Below are positions 15,818 through 24,275 of a stretch of 64,000 bases of DNA, one piece after another (positions within the stretch are counted from its first letter, which is position 1; each line of letters starts with the position of its first letter). The stretch comes from Actinomadura latina NBRC 106108 (GTDB taxonomy: Bacteria > Actinomycetota > Actinomycetes > Streptosporangiales > Streptosporangiaceae). Both the position numbers and the translations under genes were made by a program. The notes under the pieces were generated by a model that had not been told where the DNA came from, searched no databases, and worked only from the letters and a program-made list of their open reading frames with translations. Where the stretch lies: assembly GCF_001552195.1 (NCBI RefSeq), contig NZ_BCQS01000012.1:186001-250000 (forward strand), read 5' to 3'.

Positions 15818-17227
15818 ATGAAGGTCGACAAGATCGGGCGCCTCGCCGCAGGCGCCCTCGCGGTGGCGCTCGTCACCGCGTCCTGTTCCAGCGAGCGTTC
15901 GGGTACGGACGGCGCCTCCGAGAGCGGCGGCTCGGGCGGTGCCGCCGCGGCCGGCAAGACGTTCGGGACGCTGCCGTCCCCGTGCGGCCCCGGCGATGCC
16001 AAGGGCAAGACCGACCAGGGCATCACCGACGACGCCATCACCATCGGCTTCGGCGACGACCGCGGCTTCTCCGCGGCGCCCGGCCTGTCCAAGGAGATGG
16101 GCGACGCCGTCGCCGCCATGATCGACTGGTGCAACCAGCAGGGCGGCATCAACGGACGCAAGATCAAGGGCAACCAGTACGACGCCGCCTACATGCAGTC
16201 CGCGAAGGTGATGCAGGAGTCCTGCAAGCAGGACTTCATGCTCGTCGGGCAGGGCTTCGCGATGGACGAGGCCGCCGAGCAGTACCGGGTGGCGTGCAAG
16301 CTGCCGACGGTCGCCGGCTTCACCGTCGGCCCGAACGCGGCGATGGGCCCGATGAAGTACGAGGCCGTCCCGTACCCGGTGGACATGATGAACATCGGCG
16401 GGCTCCGCCTCGCCGAGAAGCTGTTCCCCGACTTCAAGGACAAGACCGACCTCCTGCTGTCGACGTCCCCGGCCGTCAGCACCGGCACCAGCAAGATCGC
16501 CAGCGCCATGAAGGGCATCGGCATCAAGCCGCTGGAGTGCGGCGTGCGGCTGAACGACAAGGGCGAGAGCAGCTACATGCCGTTCGCCGAGAAGATCAAG
16601 AAGTGCGACGCGGGCTACCTGTGGTCGTCCGACTCGCCCGACCCCGGCCAGTTCAGCCTGCTGGAGTCGATCGAGCGGGTCGGCGCCAAGCCGAAGTACG
16701 TCTTCGAGGCGACCTGGTACAGCACGATGGTGGCCAAGTGGAACACCTCCGGCGCGGGTGACAACCTGCACGTCGGCATGATCTTCCAGCCGCTGGAGAA
16801 CGCAGAGAAGGTCCCGGCGGTCAAGCAGTACATGGACCTGGTCAACGCCAAGCAGGGCAAGGTCGCGCTGCTCGGCATGCAGGCCACCTCGTCGTTCCTG
16901 CTGTGGGCGCAGTCCGCGCAGAAGTGCGGCTCGGACCTGACCCGGCAGTGCGTGATCAACGAGCTGGCGAAGGTGCACGAGTGGACGGGCGGCGGCCTGC
17001 ACGCGCCGACCGACCCGGGCAACAACAAGCCGGCGTCGTGCTCGCTCATGGTGAAGCTCGACAAGACCAAGTACGAGCAGGTCATGCCGAAGAACCCCGG
17101 CGAGTTCGAGTGCGGCCCCGAGTTCGTCGTCAAGACGGACCCGAAGACCTGGGGCGCGAAGCTGAACGACGACCGGATCTCGACGAAGTTCCTGACCGGC
17201 GACGTCATCAAGCCCCAGTCCTCCTGA
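15818..17227 (+). CDS. ABC transporter substrate-binding lipoprotein (LivK/Peripla_BP_6 type)
   Basis: This 469-aa exported protein has a Lys/Arg N-terminus, a hydrophobic stretch and a lipobox-like VTASC with Cys at residue 23, so it is probably a membrane-anchored lipoprotein. A Gly/Ser-rich linker leads into a type I periplasmic-binding fold ('DAITIGFGDDRG', 'MIDWCNQQGGINGRKIKGNQ'). The several internal cysteines are unusual for the branched-chain amino-acid subgroup. A GAAAGGAG Shine-Dalgarno precedes the ATG. It heads a complete importer (binding protein, fused permease, two ATPases). The steroid-gene context suggests a steroid acid or aromatic/acyl side product rather than leucine; this is inference. 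Confidence 0.87.
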   Translation: MKVDKIGRLAAGALAVALVTASCSSERSGTDGASESGGSGGAAAAGKTFGTLPSPCGPGDAKGKTDQGITDDAITIGFGDDRGFSAAPGLSKEMGDAVAAMIDWCNQQGGINGRKIKGNQYDAAYMQSAKVMQESCKQDFMLVGQGFAMDEAAEQYRVACKLPTVAGFTVGPNAAMGPMKYEAVPYPVDMMNIGGLRLAEKLFPDFKDKTDLLLSTSPAVSTGTSKIASAMKGIGIKPLECGVRLNDKGESSYMPFAEKIKKCDAGYLWSSDSPDPGQFSLLESIERVGAKPKYVFEATWYSTMVAKWNTSGAGDNLHVGMIFQPLENAEKVPAVKQYMDLVNAKQGKVALLGMQATSSFLLWAQSAQKCGSDLTRQCVINELAKVHEWTGGGLHAPTDPGNNKPASCSLMVKLDKTKYEQVMPKNPGEFECGPEFVVKTDPKTWGAKLNDDRISTKFLTGDVIKPQSS

Positions 17228-17266
17228 TCCGACCCGCCGGAGGCGGTACCACATGGCGGTGAGCAA

Positions 17267-19477
17267 GTGACGACGTTCCTGACGTACACGATCCTGGGCC
17301 TCGTCCTGGGCTCGGTGTACTCCATCGCGGCCTCGGGGCTCGTACTCACGTACAACACCTCGGGAATCTTCAACTTCGCCCATGGCGCGCAGGCGATGTT
17401 CGGCACGTTCCTGTACTGGCACCTCACCGAGCGGTGGGGCTGGCCGGTGTGGCTCGCGCTGATCGTCGTCATCGGGCTGGTCGGTCCCGCGATGGGCGCC
17501 GCGCTGCACACCGCGATCATGAAGGGGCTGCGCGGCACCGCCGACGTCACGAAGATCATCGTGACGGTGGGGGTGCTGCTCGGCACCGTCTATCTGGCCC
17601 AGTGGATCTGGAATCCGGATGAGGCCCACACCGTGGACATGTTCTTCGGTGCGGGTGCGAAGATCACGGTCGCCGGCGTGGTGATCCGGTACCACGAGAT
17701 CGTCTGCCTGGTCGCCGCCGTGGCGATCGCCGCCGGGCTGCGGGTGCTGTTCACCCGCAGCCGGGTCGGCGTGGTCATGCGCGGCTCGGTCGACGACCCC
17801 GACCTGCTGCGCCTCAACGGCCACGACCCCGAGCGCGCCGCGATGCTGTCGTGGGCGCTCGGCTCCACCCTCGCCGTCCTCGCCGGGGTGCTGATCGTGC
17901 CCATCAGCGGCGGCGGGCTCGACGCCAACATGCTGACGCTGCTGGTGATCGACGCGTTCGCGGCGGCGATGTTCGGCCGGCTGCGCAGCATCCCCCGCAC
18001 GTTCGCCGGGGCGATGGTGCTCGGCCTGGCCGCCAACTACGTGCTCGCCTACCTGCCGTCGGCGGGCACGTTCACCGGCAACCTGCGCGTTTCGCTGCCG
18101 ATGATCCTGCTGTTCGTGGTCCTGGTGGTGCTGCCCCAGGATCGGCTGCGCGGGGCCGCGGTCCGGACCCGCGAGCGGTACCGGGTGCCGACCGTCCGGG
18201 CCTCGGCCGCGTGGGGGCTCGTGCTCGTCGCGGTCGTGTACCTCTACAGCCTGCTGCTTTCGGACGGCGCGATCACCACGTTCTCGCTCGGCATGACGTT
18301 CGCGATCATTGCGCTGTCGCTGACCGTCCTCACCGGCTACGCGGGAGAACTGAATCTCGCGCCGCTGGCGTTCGGCGCGGTCGCCACCGTCGTGGCGTTC
18401 CACGCCGGGGTGGTCGGCACCGGCCTCGACGCGCGGATGAACGTCCAGGGCATCGTGCTGGGCATCGCGGCCGCGGCACTCGTCGGCGGGCTCGTCGCGC
18501 TGCCGGCGCTGCGCCTGCGCGGCCTCTACCTGGCCCTCGCGACGATGGCGTTCGGCGAGTTCCTGTCCAACATGGTGCTGCGCGACACCACCGAGCACGA
18601 GCTGTTCGGGATGAAGTTCACCCTGTTCCCGGACGGGTCGCTGGTCATCCCGCCGCTCAAGGCGGGCCCGCTCGACCTGCGGAACGGGACGGCGTCGCTG
18701 ATGACCGCGACGGTCCTGTTCGCGCTGATCGCCGTCGGGCTCGCCGCCCTGCGCAACAGCGGGTACGGGCGGCGGCTCGCGGCGATGAAGGACAGCCCGG
18801 CGGCGTCGGCGATGCTCGGCCAGAACCTGGTCCGGCTGAAGCTGAGCGTCTTCATGATCTCCGCGGCGATCGCGGGGCTCGGCGGCGTGCTGATGTCGGC
18901 CGCGACCGGGACCGTCGCGCAGGAGAACTTCACGTTCATCGGCAGCCTCGCCCTGCTGATGCTCGTCGTCGTGGCGGGCATCGGCTACATCAGCGGAGCC
19001 CTGATCGGCGGGCTGATGGCGGGGGTCGGCTCGGCGGTCCTCGTGTCCACGTTCAGCGAGCTGGCGCTGGACAACGAGGGCATGGCCACCATCTACACCA
19101 CGATCGGTCACCTCGTCATGGTCAGCACGGCGCTTCTCGGGATGGGCGTCGGCAGGAACCCGAGCGGTTTCCTGCACGACCTTTTCGAGGGCTACCGGGC
19201 GACGCGGAACGCCAAGCCCGTCCTGTACGGGGCGGGGGCGCTGGGCGCCGTCCTCTACCTGCTGGCCCTCACCGGTGTGATCGGGACGTGGACGTTCGCA
19301 CTCGTCGCCCTGTGCACGGCCATGCTGCTGCCGGTCTTCGGCCGCATGTACCTGGACGAGGGGCGGCGCACCCGCCCGACACCGCTGGAGCTCGTCGGCG
19401 TGGACGAGCCCTACACCGACGAACTGCGCGCGCGACTCGACCGCGAACTCGGCCTGAAGGGAGGGGCCCGTGCCTGA
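17267..19477 (+). CDS. Fused LivH-LivM type ABC permease
   Basis: This 736-aa polytopic membrane protein joins two permease modules usually encoded separately. Residues about 1-300 are LivH-like ('LVLTYNTSGIFNFAHGAQAM' and eight or so hydrophobic segments). Residues about 320-640 are LivM-like ('LSLTVLTGYAGELNLAPLAF', 'GLYLALATMAFGEF'). A C-terminal extension carries two further hydrophobic segments and a charged tail. The GTG start at 17267 overlaps the stop of a five-codon frame beginning with ATG at 17253 that has its own GGAGG, so translation may be coupled to a mini-cistron. The stop overlaps the LivG-like gene by 8 bp. Confidence 0.88.
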   Translation: MTTFLTYTILGLVLGSVYSIAASGLVLTYNTSGIFNFAHGAQAMFGTFLYWHLTERWGWPVWLALIVVIGLVGPAMGAALHTAIMKGLRGTADVTKIIVTVGVLLGTVYLAQWIWNPDEAHTVDMFFGAGAKITVAGVVIRYHEIVCLVAAVAIAAGLRVLFTRSRVGVVMRGSVDDPDLLRLNGHDPERAAMLSWALGSTLAVLAGVLIVPISGGGLDANMLTLLVIDAFAAAMFGRLRSIPRTFAGAMVLGLAANYVLAYLPSAGTFTGNLRVSLPMILLFVVLVVLPQDRLRGAAVRTRERYRVPTVRASAAWGLVLVAVVYLYSLLLSDGAITTFSLGMTFAIIALSLTVLTGYAGELNLAPLAFGAVATVVAFHAGVVGTGLDARMNVQGIVLGIAAAALVGGLVALPALRLRGLYLALATMAFGEFLSNMVLRDTTEHELFGMKFTLFPDGSLVIPPLKAGPLDLRNGTASLMTATVLFALIAVGLAALRNSGYGRRLAAMKDSPAASAMLGQNLVRLKLSVFMISAAIAGLGGVLMSAATGTVAQENFTFIGSLALLMLVVVAGIGYISGALIGGLMAGVGSAVLVSTFSELALDNEGMATIYTTIGHLVMVSTALLGMGVGRNPSGFLHDLFEGYRATRNAKPVLYGAGALGAVLYLLALTGVIGTWTFALVALCTAMLLPVFGRMYLDEGRRTRPTPLELVGVDEPYTDELRARLDRELGLKGGARA

Positions 19478-20219
19478 CAAGACGTCGCTGCTGGAGACCC
19501 GGGGCATCACCGTCCGGTTCGGCGGCAACACGGCCGTCAACGACGTCGGCCTCGCCATGGACGAGGGGCAGATCACCGGGCTGATCGGCCCGAACGGCGC
19601 CGGCAAGACCACCATGTTCAACACCATCACCGGACTGCAGAAGCCGGCGTCCGGCCAGGTACTCCTGGACGGCGAGGACATCACCAGGCTGTCCCCGGCC
19701 AAGCGCGCGCGGCGCGGCATGGCGCGGACCTTCCAGCGACTGGAGCTGTTCCTGTCGCTCTCGGTCCGCGACAACGTGCGCGTAGCGGGCGACATCCTGC
19801 GCAGCAACACCCGCAAGCGCTTCGACCTTGACGAGGAGACCGACAAGGTCCTCGAACGCACCGGGCTCACCGACATCGCCGACCGCGACGTGTCCGACAT
19901 CCCGATCGGACGGGCCCGCGTCGTCGAGGTGGCGCGCGCGCTGATGACCTCACCGCGCGTCCTGCTGCTGGACGAGCCCGCGTCCGGCCAGACCGAACGC
20001 GAGACGGAGGCGTTCGCCGAGATGCTCACCGGCCTCGCCGGCGAGGGCCTCGCGATCTGCCTCGTCGAGCACGATCTGCCGCTCGTCATGAAGCTGTGCT
20101 CCACCATCCACGTCCTCGACTACGGCGCGCTCATCGCGTCCGGCACGCCGGCGGAGATCAAGGATTCGCCCGAGGTCATCGCCGCCTACATCGGGACTGA
20201 GGAGGCAGGCCATGAGTGA
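19470..20219 (+). CDS. ABC transporter ATPase (LivG-like)
   Basis: This 249-aa ATPase has Walker A GPNGAGKTT (residues about 37-45), Walker B 'VLLLDEPASGQ' and the H-loop 'LVEHDLPLV'. The signature motif is degenerate, reading 'DIPIGRARVVEVARAL' where LSGGQ-like sequence is usual; a comparable variation is seen in some actinobacterial LivG proteins. The 'RTFQRLELFLSLSVRDNV' Q-loop region is canonical for LivG. The GTG start lies within the end of the permease gene, and its own end overlaps the LivF-like gene by 8 bp, so the ATPases and permease are translationally linked. It energises the importer together with the next gene product. Confidence 0.9.
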   Translation: MPDKTSLLETRGITVRFGGNTAVNDVGLAMDEGQITGLIGPNGAGKTTMFNTITGLQKPASGQVLLDGEDITRLSPAKRARRGMARTFQRLELFLSLSVRDNVRVAGDILRSNTRKRFDLDEETDKVLERTGLTDIADRDVSDIPIGRARVVEVARALMTSPRVLLLDEPASGQTERETEAFAEMLTGLAGEGLAICLVEHDLPLVMKLCSTIHVLDYGALIASGTPAEIKDSPEVIAAYIGTEEAGHE

Positions 20220-20964
20220 GGTCGTCCCGGAGCCGCGTGCCGCGGCCGACGACGCCGTGCCGGAGGCCGAGCCGCTGCTGGAGCTCGTGGACGTCCGCGC
20301 GGGCTACGGCGCGATCGAGGTCCTGCACGGCGTGGACCTCGCGCTGAGGCCCGGTTCGCTGCTGGCGCTGCTCGGCCCGAACGGCGGCGGGAAGTCGACC
20401 ACGATGCGCGTCTGCGCGGGCCTGCACCCCCCGTCCGGCGGGGAGCTCCGGTTCGCGGGGCGCAAGGTGAACGGCATCTCCGCGCAGGACGCGGCCCGCC
20501 TCGGCGTCTGCTCGATCCCCGAGGGCCGCGGGATCTTCCCCAACCTGACGGTGCGGGAGAACCTGTGGGCCGCCACCGGCACCGGCGCCAGGCTGGCGGA
20601 GCTGGAGGAGAAGGCCTACGCCCGCTTCCCGATCCTCGGCGAGCGCCGCCACCAGCTGGCCGGCTCCCTGTCCGGCGGCGAGCAGCAGATGCTCGCGCTG
20701 TCGCGGGCGCTCGGCACCGACCCGGCGGTGCTGCTGCTCGACGAGCTGTCCATGGGCCTCGCGCCCATGATCGTCACCCGGATGTACGAGACGGTCGCCG
20801 AGCTGGTCGAGGGCGGCCTGTCGGTACTGGTCGCGGAGCAGTTCGCCCGCGCCGTCCTGCCGATCGCCGACACCGCCGCGCTCATGCTGCACGGGCGCGT
20901 GGTGGCGGCCGGCCCGCCCGACGAGATCGAAGACCGGCTGTCCAGCGACTACCTGGGAGGTTGA
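20212..20964 (+). CDS. ABC transporter ATPase (LivF-like)
   Basis: This 250-aa ATPase has Walker A GPNGGGKST, a full signature 'LSGGEQQMLALSRAL', Walker B 'VLLLDELSMGLAP' and the LivF-type 'IPEGRGIFPNLTVRENL'. A roughly 20-residue acidic N-terminal extension precedes the domain. It overlaps the LivG-like gene by 8 bp and is followed 7 bp later by a small membrane-protein gene. It is the second ATPase of the heteromeric importer; unlike its partner, its signature motif is intact. Confidence 0.9.
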   Translation: MSEVVPEPRAAADDAVPEAEPLLELVDVRAGYGAIEVLHGVDLALRPGSLLALLGPNGGGKSTTMRVCAGLHPPSGGELRFAGRKVNGISAQDAARLGVCSIPEGRGIFPNLTVRENLWAATGTGARLAELEEKAYARFPILGERRHQLAGSLSGGEQQMLALSRALGTDPAVLLLDELSMGLAPMIVTRMYETVAELVEGGLSVLVAEQFARAVLPIADTAALMLHGRVVAAGPPDEIEDRLSSDYLGG

Positions 20965-20971
20965 CCCCATC

Positions 20972-21325
20972 ATGCTCACCGAGGAACGGCGCCAGCAGTT
21001 CAAGGACGACGTGGCGAAGCAGAAGCTGAAGACCGACCAGTCCCGGTTCGACGGGGCGCTCCGCATTGTCGGCCTCGTCGCGATGGTCGCCGGCGTCGTG
21101 GGCGTCTTCGCCGCCTACAACGTCTCGCTCGCCAAGGACGACATGCGGGACGTGGGCTCGCTGCAGACGCTCGCCGTCGGGTTCCTGGCGCTGACCGTCC
21201 TCGGCGCGGCCCTGTACCTGGCCGCCGCCGTCACCCGCGTCCTGCGGCTGTGGCTGCTGCGCCAGCTCGTCGAGCAGCAGGCGCAGGCCGACCAGATCGC
21301 CGCCGCGCTGCGCAAGGACGCCTAG
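20972..21325 (+). CDS. Small two-TM membrane protein of the importer operon, unknown function
   Basis: This 117-aa protein has a charged, helical N-terminus (EERRQQFKDDVAKQKLK), two hydrophobic segments (residues about 30-48 and 62-88) and a Gln/Ala-rich amphipathic C-terminal helix (VEQQAQADQIAAALRKDA). I do not recognise a named family. The ATG has a GGGAGG 11 nt upstream and lies 7 bp after the LivF-like stop, so it belongs to the transporter operon. Its size and topology suggest an accessory subunit or membrane scaffold, but nothing in the sequence proves that. Confidence 0.7.
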   Translation: MLTEERRQQFKDDVAKQKLKTDQSRFDGALRIVGLVAMVAGVVGVFAAYNVSLAKDDMRDVGSLQTLAVGFLALTVLGAALYLAAAVTRVLRLWLLRQLVEQQAQADQIAAALRKDA

Positions 21326-21338
21326 GGCGCGTCGACGC

Positions 21339-21353
21339 TCCCGGTCAGCGGGA
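21339..21353. promoter_or_regulatory. Recurrent palindrome, copy E
   Basis: TCCCGGTCAGCGGGA, 58 bp upstream of the OYE-family gene. It forms the left edge of a larger perfect inverted repeat (21346-21380). Confidence 0.45.
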
Positions 21354-21380
21354 TGTCCGGAGTGCCCGGACATCCCGCTG
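21346..21380. repeat. 15-bp perfect inverted repeat between importer operon and OYE gene
   Basis: Arms 21346-21360 (CAGCGGGATGTCCGG) and 21366-21380 are exact complements around the 5-nt loop AGTGC. The structure could terminate the importer transcript, but there is no T-run after it. Each outer end carries the AGCGGGA half of the recurrent palindrome, so it may instead be a paired operator for the gene at 21411. Both roles are possible. Confidence 0.6.
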
Positions 21381-21410
21381 ATTAACGTCTAACCGGATGG
21401 AGGACTCTGC

Positions 21411-22610
21411 ATGAACGACCCGACGCCCGACGTGTTCGCTCCCGCCAAGCTGGGGCCCGTCACGCTGCGGAACCGCATCGTCAAGGCCGCGACGTACGAG
21501 GGCCTGACCAAGGACGGCCAGGTCACCGACGCGCTGATCGACTTCCACGTCCGGCACGCGCGCGGCGGCGTCGGGATGACGACCGTCGCGTACTGCGCGG
21601 TCGCGCCGGAGGGGCGCACCGACCGCAGGCAGATCTACTGGCGGGACGAGGCGATGGCCGGCCTGCGCAAGCTGACCGACGCCGTGCACGCCGAGGGGGC
21701 GGCCGTCCAGGCGCAGATCGGGCACGCCGGCCCGGTCGCCAACCCCAAGAGCAACAAGCTGCCCGCGCTCGCGCCCAGCCGCCACTTCCACCTGACCACG
21801 CAGACCGTCGCGAGGGCCGCCACGCACGCGGACCTGGAGCGCGTCGTCGAGCAGCACGGCCAGGCCGGGAAGATGGCGATCGAGGCGGGTTTCGACTCGA
21901 TCGAGATCCACATGGGGCACAACTACCTGACGAGCTCGTTCCTCAGCCCCAAGATCAACCACCGTGACGACGAGTACGGCGGCTCGCTGGAGAACCGCGC
22001 CCGGCTGGCGCGCGACATCGGCCGCGCCGTCCGCGACGCCGTCGGCGACCGCATCGCGGTCACCGCGAAGCTGAACATGGACGACGGCGTGCCCGGCGGG
22101 TTCTGGATCGACGAGGCGATCCAGGTCGCGCGGTGGCTGGAGGCCGACGGCTCCGTCGACGCCCTCCAGATGACCGCCGGGAGCTCCCTGCTCAACCCCA
22201 TGTACCTGTTCAAGGGTGACGCGCCGCTGCACGAGTTCGCGGCCGTCATGAAGCAGCCGACCAAGCTCGGGATCAAGCTCGTCGGCAAGCACTTCCTGAA
22301 GTCCTACCCCTACGAGGACCTCTACCTGCTCAAGGACGCGCGGCAGATCCGCGCCGCGGTGAAGCTGCCGATGATCCTGCTCGGCGGCGTCACCGACAAG
22401 GCCGGCATGGACAGGGCCATGGGGGCGGGCTTCGAGTTCGTCGCGATGGCCCGCGCCCTGCTGCGCGAGCCCGACCTGATCAACCGGATCAAGGACGACC
22501 CCGCCACCGAGTCGCTGTGCATCCACTGCAACAAGTGCATGACCGCGATCTACGGCGGCACCCACTGCGTCCTGTCCACCGAGCCGGCCTGGGGAAGCCC
22601 GAGTGCGTGA
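21411..22610 (+). CDS. NADH:flavin oxidoreductase, Old Yellow Enzyme family
   Basis: This 399-aa FMN-dependent TIM-barrel enzyme has 'PVTLRNRIVKAATYEGLTKD' at the FMN-binding start, 'AQIGHAGPVA', 'YLTSSFLSPKINHRDDEYGG' and a C-terminal CIHCNKC cysteine cluster. The YLTSSFLSP/RxDxYGG motif is that of OYE-like and 2,4-dienoyl-CoA-reductase-like enzymes, though the protein lacks the FAD/NADPH half of FadH. It probably reduces an activated C=C bond, perhaps in an enoyl-CoA or enone steroid intermediate. A GGAGG precedes the ATG. The stop overlaps the FadD17-like start by 8 bp, tying it to the side-chain operon. The exact substrate is unknown. Confidence 0.85.
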   Translation: MNDPTPDVFAPAKLGPVTLRNRIVKAATYEGLTKDGQVTDALIDFHVRHARGGVGMTTVAYCAVAPEGRTDRRQIYWRDEAMAGLRKLTDAVHAEGAAVQAQIGHAGPVANPKSNKLPALAPSRHFHLTTQTVARAATHADLERVVEQHGQAGKMAIEAGFDSIEIHMGHNYLTSSFLSPKINHRDDEYGGSLENRARLARDIGRAVRDAVGDRIAVTAKLNMDDGVPGGFWIDEAIQVARWLEADGSVDALQMTAGSSLLNPMYLFKGDAPLHEFAAVMKQPTKLGIKLVGKHFLKSYPYEDLYLLKDARQIRAAVKLPMILLGGVTDKAGMDRAMGAGFEFVAMARALLREPDLINRIKDDPATESLCIHCNKCMTAIYGGTHCVLSTEPAWGSPSA

Positions 22611-24258
22611 CGAGACGATCGCGGGGCTGCTGCTGGCTCGGCTGGGCGACGCCCGGCCCGGCCTGCGCAGCCGCGACCGGACGTGGACGTGGGACGAGGT
22701 CGTCCGGGAGAGCGCGGCGCGTGCGTCGCTGGCGCGTGAGCTGCGCCGGGAGGGGCCGTTCCACATCGGCGTGCTGCTGGAGAACGTCCCCGAGTACGTC
22801 CTGTGGCTGGGCGCGGCGGCGCTGAGCGGCGCGACGATCGTCGGCATCAACTCGACGCGGACCGGCGCCTACCTGGAGCAGGAGGTCCGGCACACCGACC
22901 TCCAGCTGCTGATCACCGATGAGGCCGGGGCGAAGCTGCTGGACGGTCTCGACATCGGCGTCCCGCGCGATCGTTTCCTGCTGATCGACTCCGCCGGGTA
23001 CCCCGCGCTCGTCTCGTCCCACGCCTGCGAACCCGCGGCCGACGCGTCGGTCACCCCGGCGACGCAGATGCTGCTGCTGTTCACGTCAGGGACGACGGGG
23101 GCGTCCAAGGCGGCGCGCTGCTCGCAGGGGCGGCTCGCCGAGCTGGGCCGCAACAACAGCGCCAAGTACGACATCAAGCGCGACGACATCAGCTACTGCT
23201 CGATGCCGCTGTTCCACGGCAACGCGCTGATGGCGCTGTGGGCGCCGTCTCTGGCGGCCGGCGCGGCGGTGGCGCTGGCGCCGAAGTTCTCCGCGTCCGG
23301 GTTCCTGCCGGACGTCCGGTTCTACGGGGCGACGTTCTTCACCTACGTCGGCAAGGCGATCGGGTACGTCCTCGCCACCCCCGAGAAGCCGGACGACGGC
23401 GACAACACGCTCACGCACGGGTTCGGCACCGAGGCGTCCCCCGAGGACAAGGCCGAGTTCCTGCGCCGGTTCGGCGCGACCCTGGTCGAGGGCTACGGCT
23501 CCAGCGAGAGCGCCGGCATGATCAAGCGGGATCCGGCCGCGCCGCCGACCGCGTTCGGGCGCCCCGCCCACGACGGCGTCCGGATCGTGAACCCGGAGAC
23601 GCGCGAGACGTGCGCACCCGCGATCCTGGACGAGCACGGACGCGTCACCAACGCCGAGGCCGCCGTCGGCGAGATCGTCGACGTGCACGGCGCCGCGAAG
23701 TTCGAGGGCTACTACAAGAACCCGGAGGCGGACGCCGAGCGGGTGCGGCACGGCTGGTACTGGACCGGCGACCTCGGCTATGTCGACGGCGACGGGTTCC
23801 TGTACTTCGCCGGCCGGTCCGGTGACTGGATCCGGGTCGACTCGGAGAACATCTCGGCGCTGCTCACCCAGAACGTCGTCCGGCGCCACCCGAGGATCGT
23901 GGACGCGGTCGCGTTCGGCGTCCCCGACCCGCGCTCCGGCGACCAGGTCATGGCGGCCATCGAGATCCCCGAGGGCGTCGAGTTCGGCGACCTGGACCTC
24001 GGGGCGTTCCTGGCCCGGCAGGACGACCTCGGCACCAAGGGTGCGCCCAGGTTCGTCCGCGTCTCGCACGCGCTGCCGACGACCGGTTCGGGCAAGCTCA
24101 AGAAGAAGGAGCTCCAGCTCGACGGCTGGCGCACCGGCGACCCCGTGTACTGGTGGCGGGGCCGGGGGACGCCCGAGTACGTCCTGATGACCGAGTCGGA
24201 CAAGGCGGCGCTTCGCGCGGAGTTCGCCGCCGCCGGCCGCCGGCGCTTCCTCCCATGA
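22603..24258 (+). CDS. FadD17-like steroid acyl-CoA ligase
   Basis: This 551-aa ANL ligase has the P-loop 'LLLFTSGTTGASKAARCSQG' and 'GYGSSESAG' at motif A5. The stretch 'YVGKAIGYVLATPEKPDDGD' closely resembles mycobacterial FadD17, a sterol-catabolic ligase. The usual A8 region reads 'GDWIRVDSENISA', also FadD17-like. GTG start; the first 8 bp overlap the OYE gene. It is 17 bp upstream of the FadE29-like gene and heads the igr-like operon. The expected role is CoA activation of a C24- or C22-type steroid side-chain acid; substrate length is inferred from the family. Confidence 0.85.
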   Translation: MRDETIAGLLLARLGDARPGLRSRDRTWTWDEVVRESAARASLARELRREGPFHIGVLLENVPEYVLWLGAAALSGATIVGINSTRTGAYLEQEVRHTDLQLLITDEAGAKLLDGLDIGVPRDRFLLIDSAGYPALVSSHACEPAADASVTPATQMLLLFTSGTTGASKAARCSQGRLAELGRNNSAKYDIKRDDISYCSMPLFHGNALMALWAPSLAAGAAVALAPKFSASGFLPDVRFYGATFFTYVGKAIGYVLATPEKPDDGDNTLTHGFGTEASPEDKAEFLRRFGATLVEGYGSSESAGMIKRDPAAPPTAFGRPAHDGVRIVNPETRETCAPAILDEHGRVTNAEAAVGEIVDVHGAAKFEGYYKNPEADAERVRHGWYWTGDLGYVDGDGFLYFAGRSGDWIRVDSENISALLTQNVVRRHPRIVDAVAFGVPDPRSGDQVMAAIEIPEGVEFGDLDLGAFLARQDDLGTKGAPRFVRVSHALPTTGSGKLKKKELQLDGWRTGDPVYWWRGRGTPEYVLMTESDKAALRAEFAAAGRRRFLP

Positions 24259-24275
24259 ACTGAGAAGGGGCAGGT

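Noticed and set aside
14777..20107. A very long minus-strand open frame (about 1776 codons) opposite the importer operon
   Set aside because: It is an antisense shadow of high-GC genes: Arg/Gly/Ala/His-rich composition, no domain, and the plus-strand genes have clear motifs.
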